Below the pieces are notes generated by a model that saw nothing but the letters and a program-made list of their open reading frames with translations, was not told the DNA's origin and made no database searches. A program made the position numbers and the translations under genes. Shown piece after piece: positions 10,783-22,479 of a stretch of DNA of 64,000 nt. How positions within the stretch are numbered: the first letter of the stretch is position 1; every line of letters begins with the position of its first letter. Source of the stretch: Effrenium voratum (taxonomy: Eukaryota; Sar; Dinophyceae; Suessiales; Symbiodiniaceae); NCBI GenBank assembly GCA_963377175.1, contig CAUJNA010003046.1, positions 426,538 through 490,537 on the forward strand, read 5' to 3'.

Positions 10783-13559
10783 CTACATGACGCTCTTGAA
10801 GGTGATCTGCTGGATGGCGTCCTTCGGGCCAACTCGGAGAGTGGTTGTGCCCGTTATTGCTCTCATGCGTGGTATGGCACCCCGGACGCTGGACCAAACC
10901 ATGCACACCCTCATGTCACCGTAACATGGCTCAGAGTCAGTTGAAATATATGGCAAAATGCTCCCGGAGTTGCCCAGGTTTGAAACCGTGACCACTCAGG
11001 AGCCCATTGCCACATGGACTGGAAATTTACTTGGTTTCTTTGGCTATATTGGGCCCTAAATTATCATGACAAAATGTCAAATACCAAAGCTCCGTGCAAG
11101 GTTGGCAGAAGCTTTGCCCGCCTTGCCAGTGGCGAGTTCGGCCGCAAAAATGCCAAGCACTGACAGCCTAGGACTGACACGCGTGCTGTAGCCAAGAGTC
11201 TGTTTGAGGGGCTGGTCACTGACTCCCATGTTGGGAAACTTTGTCTAGGCCGCACTGCAGGGTTGATGACCGGACCAAGGGGCCAGTCTTGAACCCACGC
11301 ACTGCGAACTAAACATTCCACACGTCCCAAGCGAGGCAGCAAAATTGCGGCCTGGCCATGCTTTCCAGCTTGAAGCGCTTGATGGCAACCTGTGATTAAA
11401 GACTCCCCCTAAATAATGACCAGCTCCCCGAGACAAATCTGCAATCCCCTAAGCATCCCAACATAATGACCACTGACATCCCCTCCCCCCAAACAGAAAC
11501 ACAGAACCCGCAATCAAGCCAAAACAAACTCCACTCCAAAGACTTCAAGAAGCCCAAGACAACATTGAGCTTTAACAAAGGGAGAGTCAAGACCACAATT
11601 CCCAGAAAACCCAACAAGCGCCAAACTCAAACTTCTTTACACAGTTTCATATGACATTCAAGTTCACAAAGGGGAGAAAGAGACACAAAACACACAAATG
11701 TTCAGCCCTGAAGGCTCAAGCAGGGATGATTGAATCTTATCTCAAATCTGGTTGGGTTCAACAAGCTTTGCCTAGGTCCCAGCCAAACTACCAAACACAT
11801 ACCAAACACTACAATTTTCTAAAATCAAACGGACATTCAAATCCAACAGTACTAAATCAAATTGACAATCCAATCAAGCAATACTAAATCAAATGGACAC
11901 TCAAATCCAGCAATGCTCAATCAAATGGAAACTCAAATCCAGCAATACTGTGGTGAATCCCATCCAGCAATACAAATTCAAATGGAAACTCAAATCCCGC
12001 AAATACGCACTCAAAAGGAAACGCAAATCCCTCAAATCTAATCTGAAAAGGAAGCACCGGCAGCACCAAATCAAAAAGAATCTCACCACCCAATTCTTAC
12101 ACTCTTTGGGGGGAGATCATCTGTTGTAAGGGGATCCATTGTTGAGGGGGGAAGGGGGGGAGGGGGGGAGGGGTTCCAATCAATCAGAGGTTGCCGATGT
12201 CACAAGTGATTGCCTCTGGCAGCCAATCGAAGCTTGGCGGCATAGCGAAGCGGCCGTTCACGATCTCACGCTCGCGGTTCTCCTCGTTGTAGGCGCCTAA
12301 GCGGAAGCCCGAGCGCACATTTGCCTGGAGACTTGAACGCTGGTCATTCGCCTGCGGCTGGTTATTTTCTTTAGCCTCAGTTACCTCGACTCAAAGCTGG
12401 CACCCGCCTCCGCCAAGGCCGGTCTGAGTCCAGTTGGCGGGGTCCCCGAAGTTCCCCGGCTCCTTGTCATCCGCCTGTCAAATGTTCACAGTATTGGGGT
12501 CAGCGGCCTGCTAAATATGACACATCCAGCAACCCCAAAAGGAAGACAAACAAAGGTGAACCTTCAATGGATGGCAGAACTCCAGGCATAGCGCCTGTTT
12601 TCTCACAAATCCAAACCTGAAGGGATGCACATTGGGGCAGCAGCCCGCCTGACGCCACACATAGAGCTCCACCAAACCGCAGGCAGCAACCAATGAGCCA
12701 AATGCAATCTGGCCTGGGCAAGCATTCCATGGGGTCAACACCACCAGAAGGAAAGAAACGCAAACGTTGATTCACGCGCACCATCACCATGGCTGTGCAA
12801 CACGCATTTTAAGTGCCCATTGCTGTCATCCTGTCCCGTGCCTTCCGTGGACTGCAAAACCTGCACTCCAGATGGGAGCTCCTTGAAGGGGGGCAGCTTC
12901 ACCTCAAATGCCGAGAGTTAACAACCCCGTTGCCAGTCGCATGAATTGTGGTTATGTGGAAGGCTGGACACGCTTCTGTATAACTGCCTGGCCGGCTGTC
13001 TTCCAGGCGGCGTAGTGCTGAACAACGGCGCCAGCTGCAGCCATCATAGCGACACCTGAGCTGGTCGCATTTCACAGTCGAATGCTTCCTTTGTTCACCA
13101 GGGAGGCACTTGCTTGAGTCAAATCTGTGAACTTTGAGGGCGCAAACGGCGCAGGCAGGGCAGGTTTGAGCTTTCAGAGGCAAGACACGGCCGTGCTTGA
13201 TCTCCGCGATGCGGAACTGGCGGAACTTCTTCTCCTGAGCTGCGGTTAAACCCACGGCATGAAGAACCCACTACTGATTGTTAGATTGATCCTCCTTCCG
13301 AGCGAGGCCTCGCGTATGACATGGGGCCAAACAAATGATTCGTCTTGTACCGAAGGGGCAACGTCTAAAGCTTGCTGGACCATGAAGCTAGCCAGCCCCA
13401 ACACTTACTTAGTAAGGCAGGTTCAGTCTGCATGGTGATGTCCCCCAGCGCAAATGGTACAATCGCAGCAACCCCATGAGCTGCATTGCAAAGCCAAGGC
13501 TCGTCTTTCGCAAGCTTCAAGGGATCAAAATAGCCAATGGGATAGATGTTGCCCACCTC
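10783..13559 (-). CDS. Chlorophyll a/c-binding light-harvesting protein (9 exons, 5' end not seen)
   Basis: Exons: 13559-13503, 13234-13189, 13055-12970, 12902-12842, 12713-12649, 12474-12414, 12296-12242, 11167-11122 and 10821-10783 (TAG stop). Every phase closes. The protein has the stromal GYFDPLKLAKD, helix B with FRQFRIAEIKHGRVAMMAA, where Glu, His and Arg bind chlorophyll or form the helix salt bridge, the middle helix GSLVAACGLVELYVWRQ, the loop EPGNFGDPANW, helix C with REREIVNGRFAMLSVLGIF, and the tail ATGKDAIQQITFKSVM. This is a thylakoid antenna protein of the dinoflagellate chlorophyll a/c family. The transit peptide and helix A entrance should be in exons above 13560. Eight introns split 174 codons. 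Donors are GA, GT, GT and then five GC. Confidence 0.9.
11790..12110. repeat. A-rich degenerate repeats inside a light-harvesting intron
   Basis: Variants of AATCAAATGGAAACTCAAATCC and ATCCAGCAATACT recur about every 40 bp. The whole 11.4-12.1 kb stretch is A/C-rich on the plus strand, unlike its surroundings. It fills most of the 1.07 kb intron between exons 7 and 8. Confidence 0.7.
12130..12176 (+). repeat. G-rich tract
   Basis: Runs of six or seven G separated by single A or AA on the plus strand, inside the same intron. They could form a G-quadruplex. Confidence 0.75.
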
Positions 13560-14216
13560 CTCGGACGCATGCGGGGGTGAGGGGGGATGGTAAAGCCTTC
13601 ATGGTACGAGAAACGCGTCGTACCCTCGAAGCACGGACTGCTTCCCATCTGTGTTGCTACTGCCTCAGCAGCGAAGCTGCGTGACTCACACGTGTCAAAT
13701 AGTTGACGTGTGTTGATTCTCCCTTTATCTGGAGAGCATGCGGAATGGATTTGGCTTCAACCCGAGCCTCTGCCCGCACTGCCTGTCCGTTTTTCCTTCT
13801 TGCATGATGGTTCAGCCCCAACAGTGCCCACCTGGCTTTCTGAGCGCAAAAGCATCGCAAACTCCACGCTTCGATGCACAAAAGGGACACCACGTGTTTG
13901 CGCGTCCCACCCACTTGTACATTTAAGCACGCCCACTCCGGCTCACTGAGAATTGAAGGAACCCCAGGCTCCTGAGAGGGATGCCACACAGGCTTCTCCG
14001 CCTGACCAGAGCACGCACAAACTTGCCTCAAATCCAACTGCCAGCTACCGAAGTGGCACGTAAACGTAATTTCTTTCAACATGGACTTTTCCAAGAGAGA
14101 CGCAGCCACCCAAAGTGCCTGGTATCACGCAAACAGCCCGCGCTCAGGTTTGCAACTGTCCGCAATCTGGAAAGCCTTTGGGGCAAGCTGAATCTCCGGT
14201 GGGGCAGTTGGCGGGC

Positions 14217-14564
14217 CTTCTTGTTGACCATGCTTTCGATGGTCTTGGCCACCGCCACTCCAAGACCTTCCCACAAGGCGGGCAAAGACCACACCCAAAG
14301 CAAATGCATACAAATCGCCGTGTCACCCCATGTCCCCTGTACAGCCTCCCAACGCCACGCCTACAACGCCACCGAAGAAAGCAGTCACCAAGGTCTCCAG
14401 GCCCTTTCCGTCACCTTACCGCTCTCCGCACAGGGAGCGGGTGACGCGCCAGTCATGGTCCCCAAACTGGGCTTTTCAGCTGAAGCAAACTCGGACTTTG
14501 CAGCTCGGACGTCACTCTGCGCCAGGTGGCCCTTGGAGGCCGCCTCTGGCGCCTTTGCGCTCGC
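14217..14564 (-). CDS. Two exons of an unrecognised gene
   Basis: Exon 14564-14420 follows CCAG|GCG and ends at a canonical GTAAGG donor. Exon 14266-14217 follows GAAG|GT and ends at AAG|GC. They join in phase. The first encodes an Ala/Ser/Lys-rich segment (SAKAPEAASKGHLAQSDVR...), the second an amphipathic stretch, LGVAVAKTIESMVNKK. I do not recognise the protein. It is upstream of, and on the same strand as, the light-harvesting gene. It could be a separate gene or carry the N-terminal leader of that precursor. The low-complexity first exon would suit a transit-peptide region, but nothing proves this. Confidence 0.5.
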
Positions 14565-14569
14565 CTGGC

Positions 14570-16640
14570 CCAAAACTTGCTCCCACACCCCAACCATTGG
14601 ACCTCCCAAAACGCCAAGCAAAGCCAGAACCGTCTTTGCGACTGGCTGGCTTTCTCGCCCAAAGGGGATCGTTTTCGGAAAACCATGCCGGCAGTGCCAC
14701 AAGGACACACATGAAGCTAGAGTTGGAACTGCAGATTTGGTGCTTTCAATAGGCCCCGCGGCCATGCCTGGAAGATGCCCGACTGCTCACCACCTCGGGC
14801 ATTCCGGGTCACCGGGGAGCTCGCCCGCGTGTGCAAAAAGGCGGTGGAGGCCTGGCGACTTGGAATGGGCAGGGAGGGGCAGGGCGGAGCTGGGGGCGGT
14901 GGGTCTCTCAAAACAGGGGGTTGTTGAAAAACACACTAGGCTCCCAGTGGCGTGTCCCAACCTTAGAACACGCCCGCGAGCATGGCACAAGTAAGCGGCA
15001 CCAAAAATTGGAGTGGTGGCCGCGCTGTGAATCAAGCTGCTCGCCGTGATCAATTCCGGAGCAAAAGCTCAGTTCACTTCGCAACGTGGTACAGTCCACC
15101 CGCCCAAGAGTCACTCGCTGCCTAGTGAAGTACAGAAAGCACGCGCTCTCTCTGGGGCTGGCTGATTTGTGGGGCAAGCAGATGTGCAACCGCTTCATCT
15201 TCATCCTATTGCCATCTGAGAAGGCCCTTGTTTGTTGACTGGGGTGAGCTCTAGCAGGTCACTGGTCACCCCTCGCCCACTCATGAAGAACTTCGACCAT
15301 CCCAAGAGGGGCGCGCCCGTGCTTCCGTCAGGCCAGCCGCGGTCTGCCCCAAATACTGCCAAGGCACGACCGCAAGGGCAGCCAGAAGCAAGCAGCCTGA
15401 GATCCCAACTGATTCGCGGAAACCAACGATTCCACCTTAAGCTCAAAGGAGATAGAGCTCTGGAATCCAACGCCGGAGATGCTGTGAGGGAAAGGGAAAA
15501 ACCCCTAGGAATCTGAAACACGTGCGATTGGGTTCTGCGCCGCCTGATGGGGCATGACTTCGACCTTGCTTGCCACTTTGGCGCACATGTGCGACAGTCA
15601 CTGCCACGTTCCAGGAAACATCTTACCGGCCATCTTGCGTCCTCCCAGGCCCACCCCCCTACAAAGAACTTTGAACCTCTGCCGCTTTGAGCACACTGGA
15701 AGCAACTTTGCCAAGTTGCGAGTGCTGGTCTGCATAGCTAACGAGGCGGGAGCGGATGGCTGGCTACTTGTAAGCTGTACGGCAAAAGCCTGCGGGAGAA
15801 CAACTTTGCAAAGGTCTCTTCGCCTTTCATCCGCTTTTGACGTCATGCCGCTCTTCAGGGGGTTCCAAGCAGGAACATCCTCAATGAAATCCCAAGTGAA
15901 GAGACACTTGAATCGTGCACACTTGTGCAGCTGCAATTCAGCAAGGAAAAACAAGCACCAGTAGCAAAATAAGTTTAGAATTATTTTGGCCGGAACGTGC
16001 AATGCAAAGCACAAGCAAGCTTCTTTTCCTGCCTTGCGATTAGAGATTGGGGTTGTGGATAAATCCAAAGGCAGGTCAGTTTCCTCGGCCATATTGAAAT
16101 CATATTAATATAAAGTCAAAACTTCAGGCAGCCCCTCACATCTGTCTGTGCTTTTGAGGGGCTCAAGTAGGACTGGAAAATCCAACCAATGAAGTTGCAC
16201 ACGGACAGCGTAGACAGGACCACACACAAACATACGCTGCCGCACCTCAGCAGTAAGAAGGCTGCCGGCAAATATCTCCTGGCTGCAGGTTGTGCCCCCC
16301 AAAGCTGACACAGCAGCTGCGAAGTAGAGTCTAACCTCAGCCCCCATGCCCAGTCACTGCTTGCTCTTGCCTTTCCTCAGGTCCAATAGCAACAAAGGCT
16401 GTGATGCAAACTAAACAAGCCATCTGCACAATGGCTGGCCCAACCCGCTTTGCCGAGGATTTGCTCTGCCTGGTAGTTCTCCATGTGCTCACCTTGTGCA
16501 CCTCGGGTCCAGCTCCCAGTTGCGGAGTGCCGAGCCAAGTGCCAGCGAATGACCACTGCATGGGAAGCTTGAAGTTGACTCCCCCCAGATACCTCAAAGC
16601 TCTAGGGACCTTAAGTTCAAATGCAAAGGTGCGACGCAAT
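14570..16640. other. No gene recognised
   Basis: Several open stretches occur, for example near 14790-14880 and 15240-15345. Both strands give plausible short peptides there, and no family match or closing splice phases could be shown. Confidence 0.35.
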
Positions 16641-16649
16641 ATTTGCACA

Positions 16650-17440
16650 AGATGCTTTTGGCAGAGTGCCGTTGTTGCATTGGCAGGGTGCTGCCGGTTT
16701 GTGTGGCTGAGTTGTGCAGGGTGCTGTTGCCGGGTGCCGTCACAAGGTGCCGTTGCAGGGTGTGACAAGGAATTGTGCAGGCTGCCGTTGCGCAGCATGC
16801 TGTTGCAGGTGCCGCTGCCGGCTTGTGCTGTTGCTGGCTTGCGCTGCTTAGAAGTGAGACGAGAAGAATCTTCTGTTGGTGCTGCTGCTCAGGGTGCTGT
16901 TGAAGGGGCTGCCGGCGACTGCGAAAGAGAAGAGTTGCGTAGGATGCTGTTGCAGAATGCTGTCATTGGTTGCTGCCGGAGAGCAGGTCGGTTGCTGCAA
17001 GTCTTTCTGCCATTGCGTACCGCATATTCGTGTTGTTTCTTCTTTTTGTTCCGTGCCGGAAATACTATGTATGTTGCGCGCATATTTGCTGTGCTCTCTT
17101 TTGGCTTGGCCTTGGCAATCACCATGCCCTTGTTGCCCCTCATGGGCTTGACGCCAGCCAAAGAAGCACTAATCCTTTCTGTGACTACTCCTTCATTGTC
17201 TGTTACGGCTTTGGTGACGGAACATGCAACTATGTAACTATGGCGTAAGTGGTGCTGGTTTGGTGCCGGAATGCGCAAACACACATCCACAGCACTGTGA
17301 CAAAGAGTGCCGGAAAATGCCATTGAGCCTTTGGAACATACAAATTCAATGGCTTTCATTTTGGCATGGTGCCACAAGATACGACTATCCACGTGGCAAG
17401 ACGCATGCTTTGAGATTAGCTTGGCGCCGGAAAATGAACG
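16650..17440 (+). repeat. Degenerate GTGCCGTTGC / GTGCCGGAA repeats
   Basis: From about 16655 to 16990, units like GGGTGCTGTTGCC and GGTGCCGTTGCA recur every 12-15 bp with drift. From about 16970 to 17430 the related word GTGCCGGAA recurs at wider spacing. The stretch looks like a decayed short-unit satellite. The 278 aa open frame across it is a by-product. Confidence 0.6.
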
Positions 17441-17444
17441 TAGA

Positions 17445-20266
17445 GTGTATACGTTTGGTGTCAGCCTCTGCTATCCCTGACTATTATTTTGGTATCCAAA
17501 GAGCTTTTAAATGTTGCCATAAGTTTAGCACATCTGTTGCACTTCTTGCTATTTGGCGTCTTGCTGTTACAAGTGCAGTTTCGCAGTTTCTGTGTTGCAC
17601 AAGCTCCTGAGAAACTCACAACCCACCGAGCCTTTGTCCACTCCGAAACCGCCGTCGGCTACCACCTCGCAGCAGCTTTGCCCATGCCCTCTTCAAAGGA
17701 AGCACGGGCACAGAGCGGTTTCCGACATGAGGGGGCGCCAAAGTGCGGGCCCTTGCCAGCCCGAGGTTGTCGATGTTTGACTCTTGCACCCTTGAGTGGA
17801 AACAGCCCAGGCAGTTTGTTCCATGCGGCAGTCTGGAAACACCCCTGCCACTTGGCTAAGGCTGCCACGAGATCAGCTTGCCCTACAGCCGCCGCGGCAT
17901 GAGCGATGTTCTCTGGAACGCAAACCTGAAGCCAGGCATAGTCCATACGCCAAAGACAGGCACTCCTAACATCTTGCCTACAGGTGGCAATCACTTGCTT
18001 CGGCTGTCCAAACTCAGAAGCCACGGGAAACCGCGATGAATTGCACTCCTTCAATTCCAGCAACACTTGTCTATAACTTGAATGGAGGTTCCTGGATATT
18101 CTCCTCTCATTGGCGTTCCGTTAGGTGCCATGTTATTAGTGGGAAGAAGGGTAAGCGTGGCACGCTACTCGTGGAGGCCAACGCCCACTTTTGTTCTACG
18201 CCAAGATGCCGCACCTCAAAGGGCCCCTGGGCACTAGCTTCAGCCATCATCTTACCGAGGCACTGCCTAGTTGCTGGAAACTGGCACGTGGGGAAAGGGC
18301 CCAAACGAATTGCTGTGATTATGTTCTGCACCACCGCCAACATGACGACACTGAGATGGATGTCGTGTGGGAAAACCTGCGCGCGCGCTATTAACTAAAC
18401 AAAACACCTACTGAGTCTGAATCTTGTTGCATGACTCCGGCACACCGAGACAGGAGAACGCATTGCGAACATTGCCGCAATCCTTCTTCTTGAATTGGGA
18501 CTTGGAATAGCTTGATTTGGGCAAGCATGCTTGGCAGCTAGCGCCAGTCCAACGATCGGGCGCGCTGATTCTGCGCTGTAGCGTGATGCCGGAGGCGGCT
18601 GACCTTTCGCGTCAGGCTGCACCGCGATTTCTTTCCCACAGTGAACTTGGCATCCCACTCCATCTTCACTTTTGGGTCATGCAGGCCAACCAGGAGCGCC
18701 GTCACATGGCTCTTCGGCAAGGTTTTCACGCACCGAAGCCGACGATTGCCCAGAACAAGTAGGCTCTACCAAGTTGAATCACTCGGATTGACAACTCAGC
18801 CACCATGATTCGCCCTTGTTGCAAATCATGAACGGTGTCGGTCAAACTACGGCCATCTCGAAACTTCTCGCCACAGCTGGGCGGCTGTCTTGGCAATACC
18901 GGATGTCCACCACAGGAACCTCAACCCCCACACCAGAAATGTCCTCAAGTAACCACGACAAAGACCAGCAACCTTCAAATGCAGGTCAATGCCATCTCCT
19001 CGTGGCTTTCTGCGCTGGCCTAATCTCCAGCTGCTGGCTACAAGCGTGCTGTTTTGCGGGATGCCAGGTGCGGTGTTTAGCTATGGCATATTGCGCCAAA
19101 TGCAAAAGGCCAAGTAAGGATGCGCAGGACATGGCAGGTTGGGCCAACTTCGCAGGAGTTGGGCAGCTTTCGGCCGCGCCCATCGGTTCGCTACGCAAGT
19201 CTAGAGTCTAGAATGGCAGTTGCCTGCAGGAATCTACTCAATCTGTGCTGCTGTGAAAATCTCTGCGTGTTTCAGCTTCAGCTTCAGGCCCTTCTTTGAA
19301 ATTGAACACCAATCGCCAATAGCCGCAATCTCTGAACAGCAAAGGCGGCAAAGTGTTCCAACGCCATGCTTGCCTCTGGTCCAGCGCAAGGTGACGCTTG
19401 CCACTCACTTGAGCACGCCCCATTTTCGGAAAGGGATCCAAGTTGAAAACTGCTCCAGGATGCTCCAGGCATGGCTTGAACACGCTTGGCTTGCAAATCC
19501 AACTGCTCAAGGACTTAGGCGCGCACATCTCCCGTCCCGTCAGCACCCCACAGCGCCACGAAGTTGTCACCTTGGTCCCAGGCTGGGAGACATGGATGGT
19601 ATGGCCAAACCTCAACAGTAGAAACACGCCCCCACTCCTTTATGGTCTGGAAGCAACCAGAGACCCAAGTCTACCCAGTGCCCAGTGCCCAATTCAAGGC
19701 CAGCACGCATCATCAAATCCTGTGGCATCATGAGCGTTCAGTGTGCAAAGCTTGTTCGGCAAGGGCTTTGTTTCTTCTTTTTTTCCCTCACCCTTGCCGC
19801 ACATGATGCTTCCGTTCTGTGAGATCGCGCCAAGTCCTTGGCTGCCGCATTTGCCGTTGGACCCGTTGATTTCACGCCTCCAACTCCTCCGATAGCTCCA
19901 GGAGCCTCCAGGCCCCCCGCTCTCATTGAGCATCCGGGGCCCAAGGCCCGGGTTGCGTCAGCCAGGGCCCCGCTGGGAGCTGTATAGCCGTACCCTTCAA
20001 ACGACTGGAGTTTTCATTCTGCGTGGACGACGTAGAGCAACGTAGCCATGCGATACTTCCAGACCTCTCGCAAAGGACTTGGGTGTGAAACTCATTTTTT
20101 GGGACTCATCGATGAAAAATAAGGGAAACAAATCCTTGACAACAAAAACGAAGAGGATAATTGTAAGAAGCTAAAGTCCTTCAAATGCCGATGCGGGATG
20201 CACAAAACCGCACCACAAACACACACACAGACACACACATCGGTAAGAAGCCGCAAATCCGCACTG
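17445..20266. other. Mostly unassigned; one weak exon candidate
   Basis: The best coding-like stretch is about 18710-18615 on the minus strand. It encodes ALLVGLHDPKVKMEWDAKF before a CGAAAG|GTCAGC donor. The HDP...EWD pattern is reminiscent of START lipid-binding domains, but too little is visible to claim one. Elsewhere no exon could be supported. A short TCTAGAGTCTAG motif is at 19196-19212. Confidence 0.3.
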
Positions 20267-22273
20267 TCAAAATCGTCGCGATACTTTCTTCGGTTTCCGA
20301 GCGAAGGCCTCCCGCAGCTCGGCGCGGAAGCCGTTCAGCTGGGCCTCGGCCTTCACGAAGGCATCCACGTCCTCGTGCCTGGGCGCGGGCTCCTGGCGCG
20401 AAAATGTAGGGGAAGCTTCCCGCTGGGGGGAAGACAAGCCGAAGGGGACAGAGAAGGGGGCATCCGAGGGGGGGGGGGGGGGGTGGGGGTAGAACCGATG
20501 CACGCAAAAATGATCAACCCCCCGCGTGCTCATCATGGTCCTCCAACCCGACGGTGATGGCGAGCACTGACCTTCATGGGGCAAATGGGTTTCAAGCACT
20601 GTTCCCTTGCCCCTTCACTGACTGAGACAAAGCCATGAATCACAATGAAGATATAGAAGTTCAACTTGCTAAGGGGCACCTTCCGCATTCTTGCTGTCTT
20701 ACCCCTGACTCACTCACCCGGCCAAGCTCAACCAGACGGCACCTGAAGGTACGCTTGCCAGTGCTATACCACCCTGGAACTCAATTAGATGTTGGCCCAA
20801 AAGGTGATGTGCTCGCAAAACGGATCAAGAGAGAAATATGGGGAGGGCCCTTGGCTAATCTGAACATATCCGCAATGGACACTATCCTACAGCCCCCGAA
20901 TACCGAACAGGGGGTGGGATATGGTCCAAACATCGAGCCCTCATGAATGCCCAACAGACGTGCTCAAACCATCCTGCACCTTTCTAGAGCGCAACAAGGG
21001 CCAGCCCCGAGGCGGGCCTGGGCTTGGCCGGGTACTTCAGGCGGAAGTAGCGCATGACGTCCGCCGCCGGGCAGAGCCGGGCAGAGCGCGCGCCGATGAG
21101 GCGGCACTCGTAGTCCAAGAAGGCGCCCAGGCACCGAAAGCCCACCACCCCGTTGGCGCAAAGCCAGTGGTCCTCAGGCGACAAAACTGGGGATCCTGGC
21201 ATGAATGGAAACCAACAAATGAAGCCAACCCATTAGTATTCATTAGGCCCCAAGTGTGTCATGCTTCTCTTGTTGTTGGCTGGTTTCCTTGGGCACCAAA
21301 TCGGTGGCCTTTGCTTGGCGTCTAGATCCACAAATCCCTACTTCCTAGACTGAAACGTTGTCCATTTGGGGTGGGTCAACAAAACCTGCAGGCCGGCCCG
21401 AAGAGCCATGGCAAGAGCGAATCGGATCCTGAAAACAGCCAAGATCTTCAAAAGACTTGCCTGGGCACCCTTTCACAGCAGCCCAAAGAGTACCTTCAAA
21501 CAGAACCCGGAGGCGACAAAGGACTCACAACAACTGGCGGCTCGAAGGTCCATTCTCTGAGCGCGGACGCCGGGGTAGAAGTCCGGGCTTCTGATCATCT
21601 CGAAGTAGTGGTGAAGGTCGGCCTGCGGCATAACCACCTGCTGGCAGTAGCGCAATTCAGGCACAAGCTTTGCCAGCTCACTCAGCGTGCCGTACATGGG
21701 CGTGTCCAAAATCAGAAGGATCGTCCTGCACGACTTGCACGCCAGGACCCCCTCCCTCCGCAAACAGCATTTGCGTTTTCAGAACAAAGATGAACAAAGC
21801 ATGTAGGACCCGTCTGCTTGGAGAGCCTCTTGTTCCTACGAGGTTGCCTTGTGACCCAGCTTGGTCAGTGCACGCTATATATTGAAGCATCACATTGAAT
21901 CCTTTCTCCTGGTGGAGTCTGCACAAATCTGGGCTTGCCAGGGACTGCTTGGGAACAAACGTATGGCTGTTCGGTCTCAGGCCTCTGTTCAATAAGCTAA
22001 GAGTCTCCAGCAACGCAGAAATGACATGCATGGATTGAGTTGGGTGTCTGGGCACGGCGCAAAAAGGCAAACAAAACCGTACCAATGTAACCCGATGGAA
22101 CCCTCTTGCGCCCTCTGCCTGACATCAGCCAGCTGCTCCAGCAGCCGCTGCTCGCAAACCTCCATGACCAGCTGCGCGAAGGCAGGGTTCACCTGGCCCT
22201 TGACTGCAGCATGGGCTGGGGCCTTGTCCCCCACCGCGTAGTCCGAGTCTCGCACCTTTGCAAAGGAAGACAT
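20267..22273 (-). CDS. Unrecognised four-exon gene with start and stop
   Basis: Exon 1 starts with ATG at 22273-22271 and encodes MSSFAKVRDSDYAVGDKAPA followed by a helical stretch (NPAFAQLVMEVCEQRLLEQL); its donor was not fixed. Exon 2 (21725-21551) encodes TILLILDTPMYGTLSELAKL and a section with Tyr, His and Phe (ADLHHYFEMIRSPDFYPG). Exon 3 starts at 21178 and runs to about 21010, with DHWLCANGVVGFRCLGAFLD and a C/R-rich part. It follows exon 2 in phase through a GA-AG intron. Exon 4 (20392-20267) encodes HEDVDAFVKAEAQLNGFRAE and ends ...SRRF-TGA. GC content and codon character are clearly those of coding sequence, and exons 2 to 4 keep frame. I do not recognise a family. Confidence 0.6.
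20466..20492 (+). repeat. Poly-G tract
   Basis: A run of about 15 G followed by TGGGGG, in the last intron of the four-exon gene. Confidence 0.8.
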
Positions 22274-22430
22274 GGTGCAGCAGTCAACGCGCCCAGGTGC
22301 ATGCGTAGGCGCCTTACCACCAGTGGACTTACAGTGCCGCTCAAACGTATTGCAACTGATAGCGCTGCTTCGGAAGACAAAGGTGATGGTCCCATGTCAT
22401 GAAGATCCCTGTCCCTCTCACACACCCACA

Positions 22431-22475
22431 CGCAAGCTCTCTCTCCCTCTCTCTCTCTCTCTCTCTATCTTCTCT
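22431..22475 (+). repeat. (CT)n microsatellite
   Basis: About ten CT dinucleotides flanked by further CT-rich sequence, upstream of the four-exon gene. Confidence 0.85.
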
Positions 22476-22479
22476 CTTG

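Noticed and set aside
13981..14994. 337 aa plus-strand frame
   Set aside because: It runs antisense to two minus-strand exons with good splice sites, and shows no family features.
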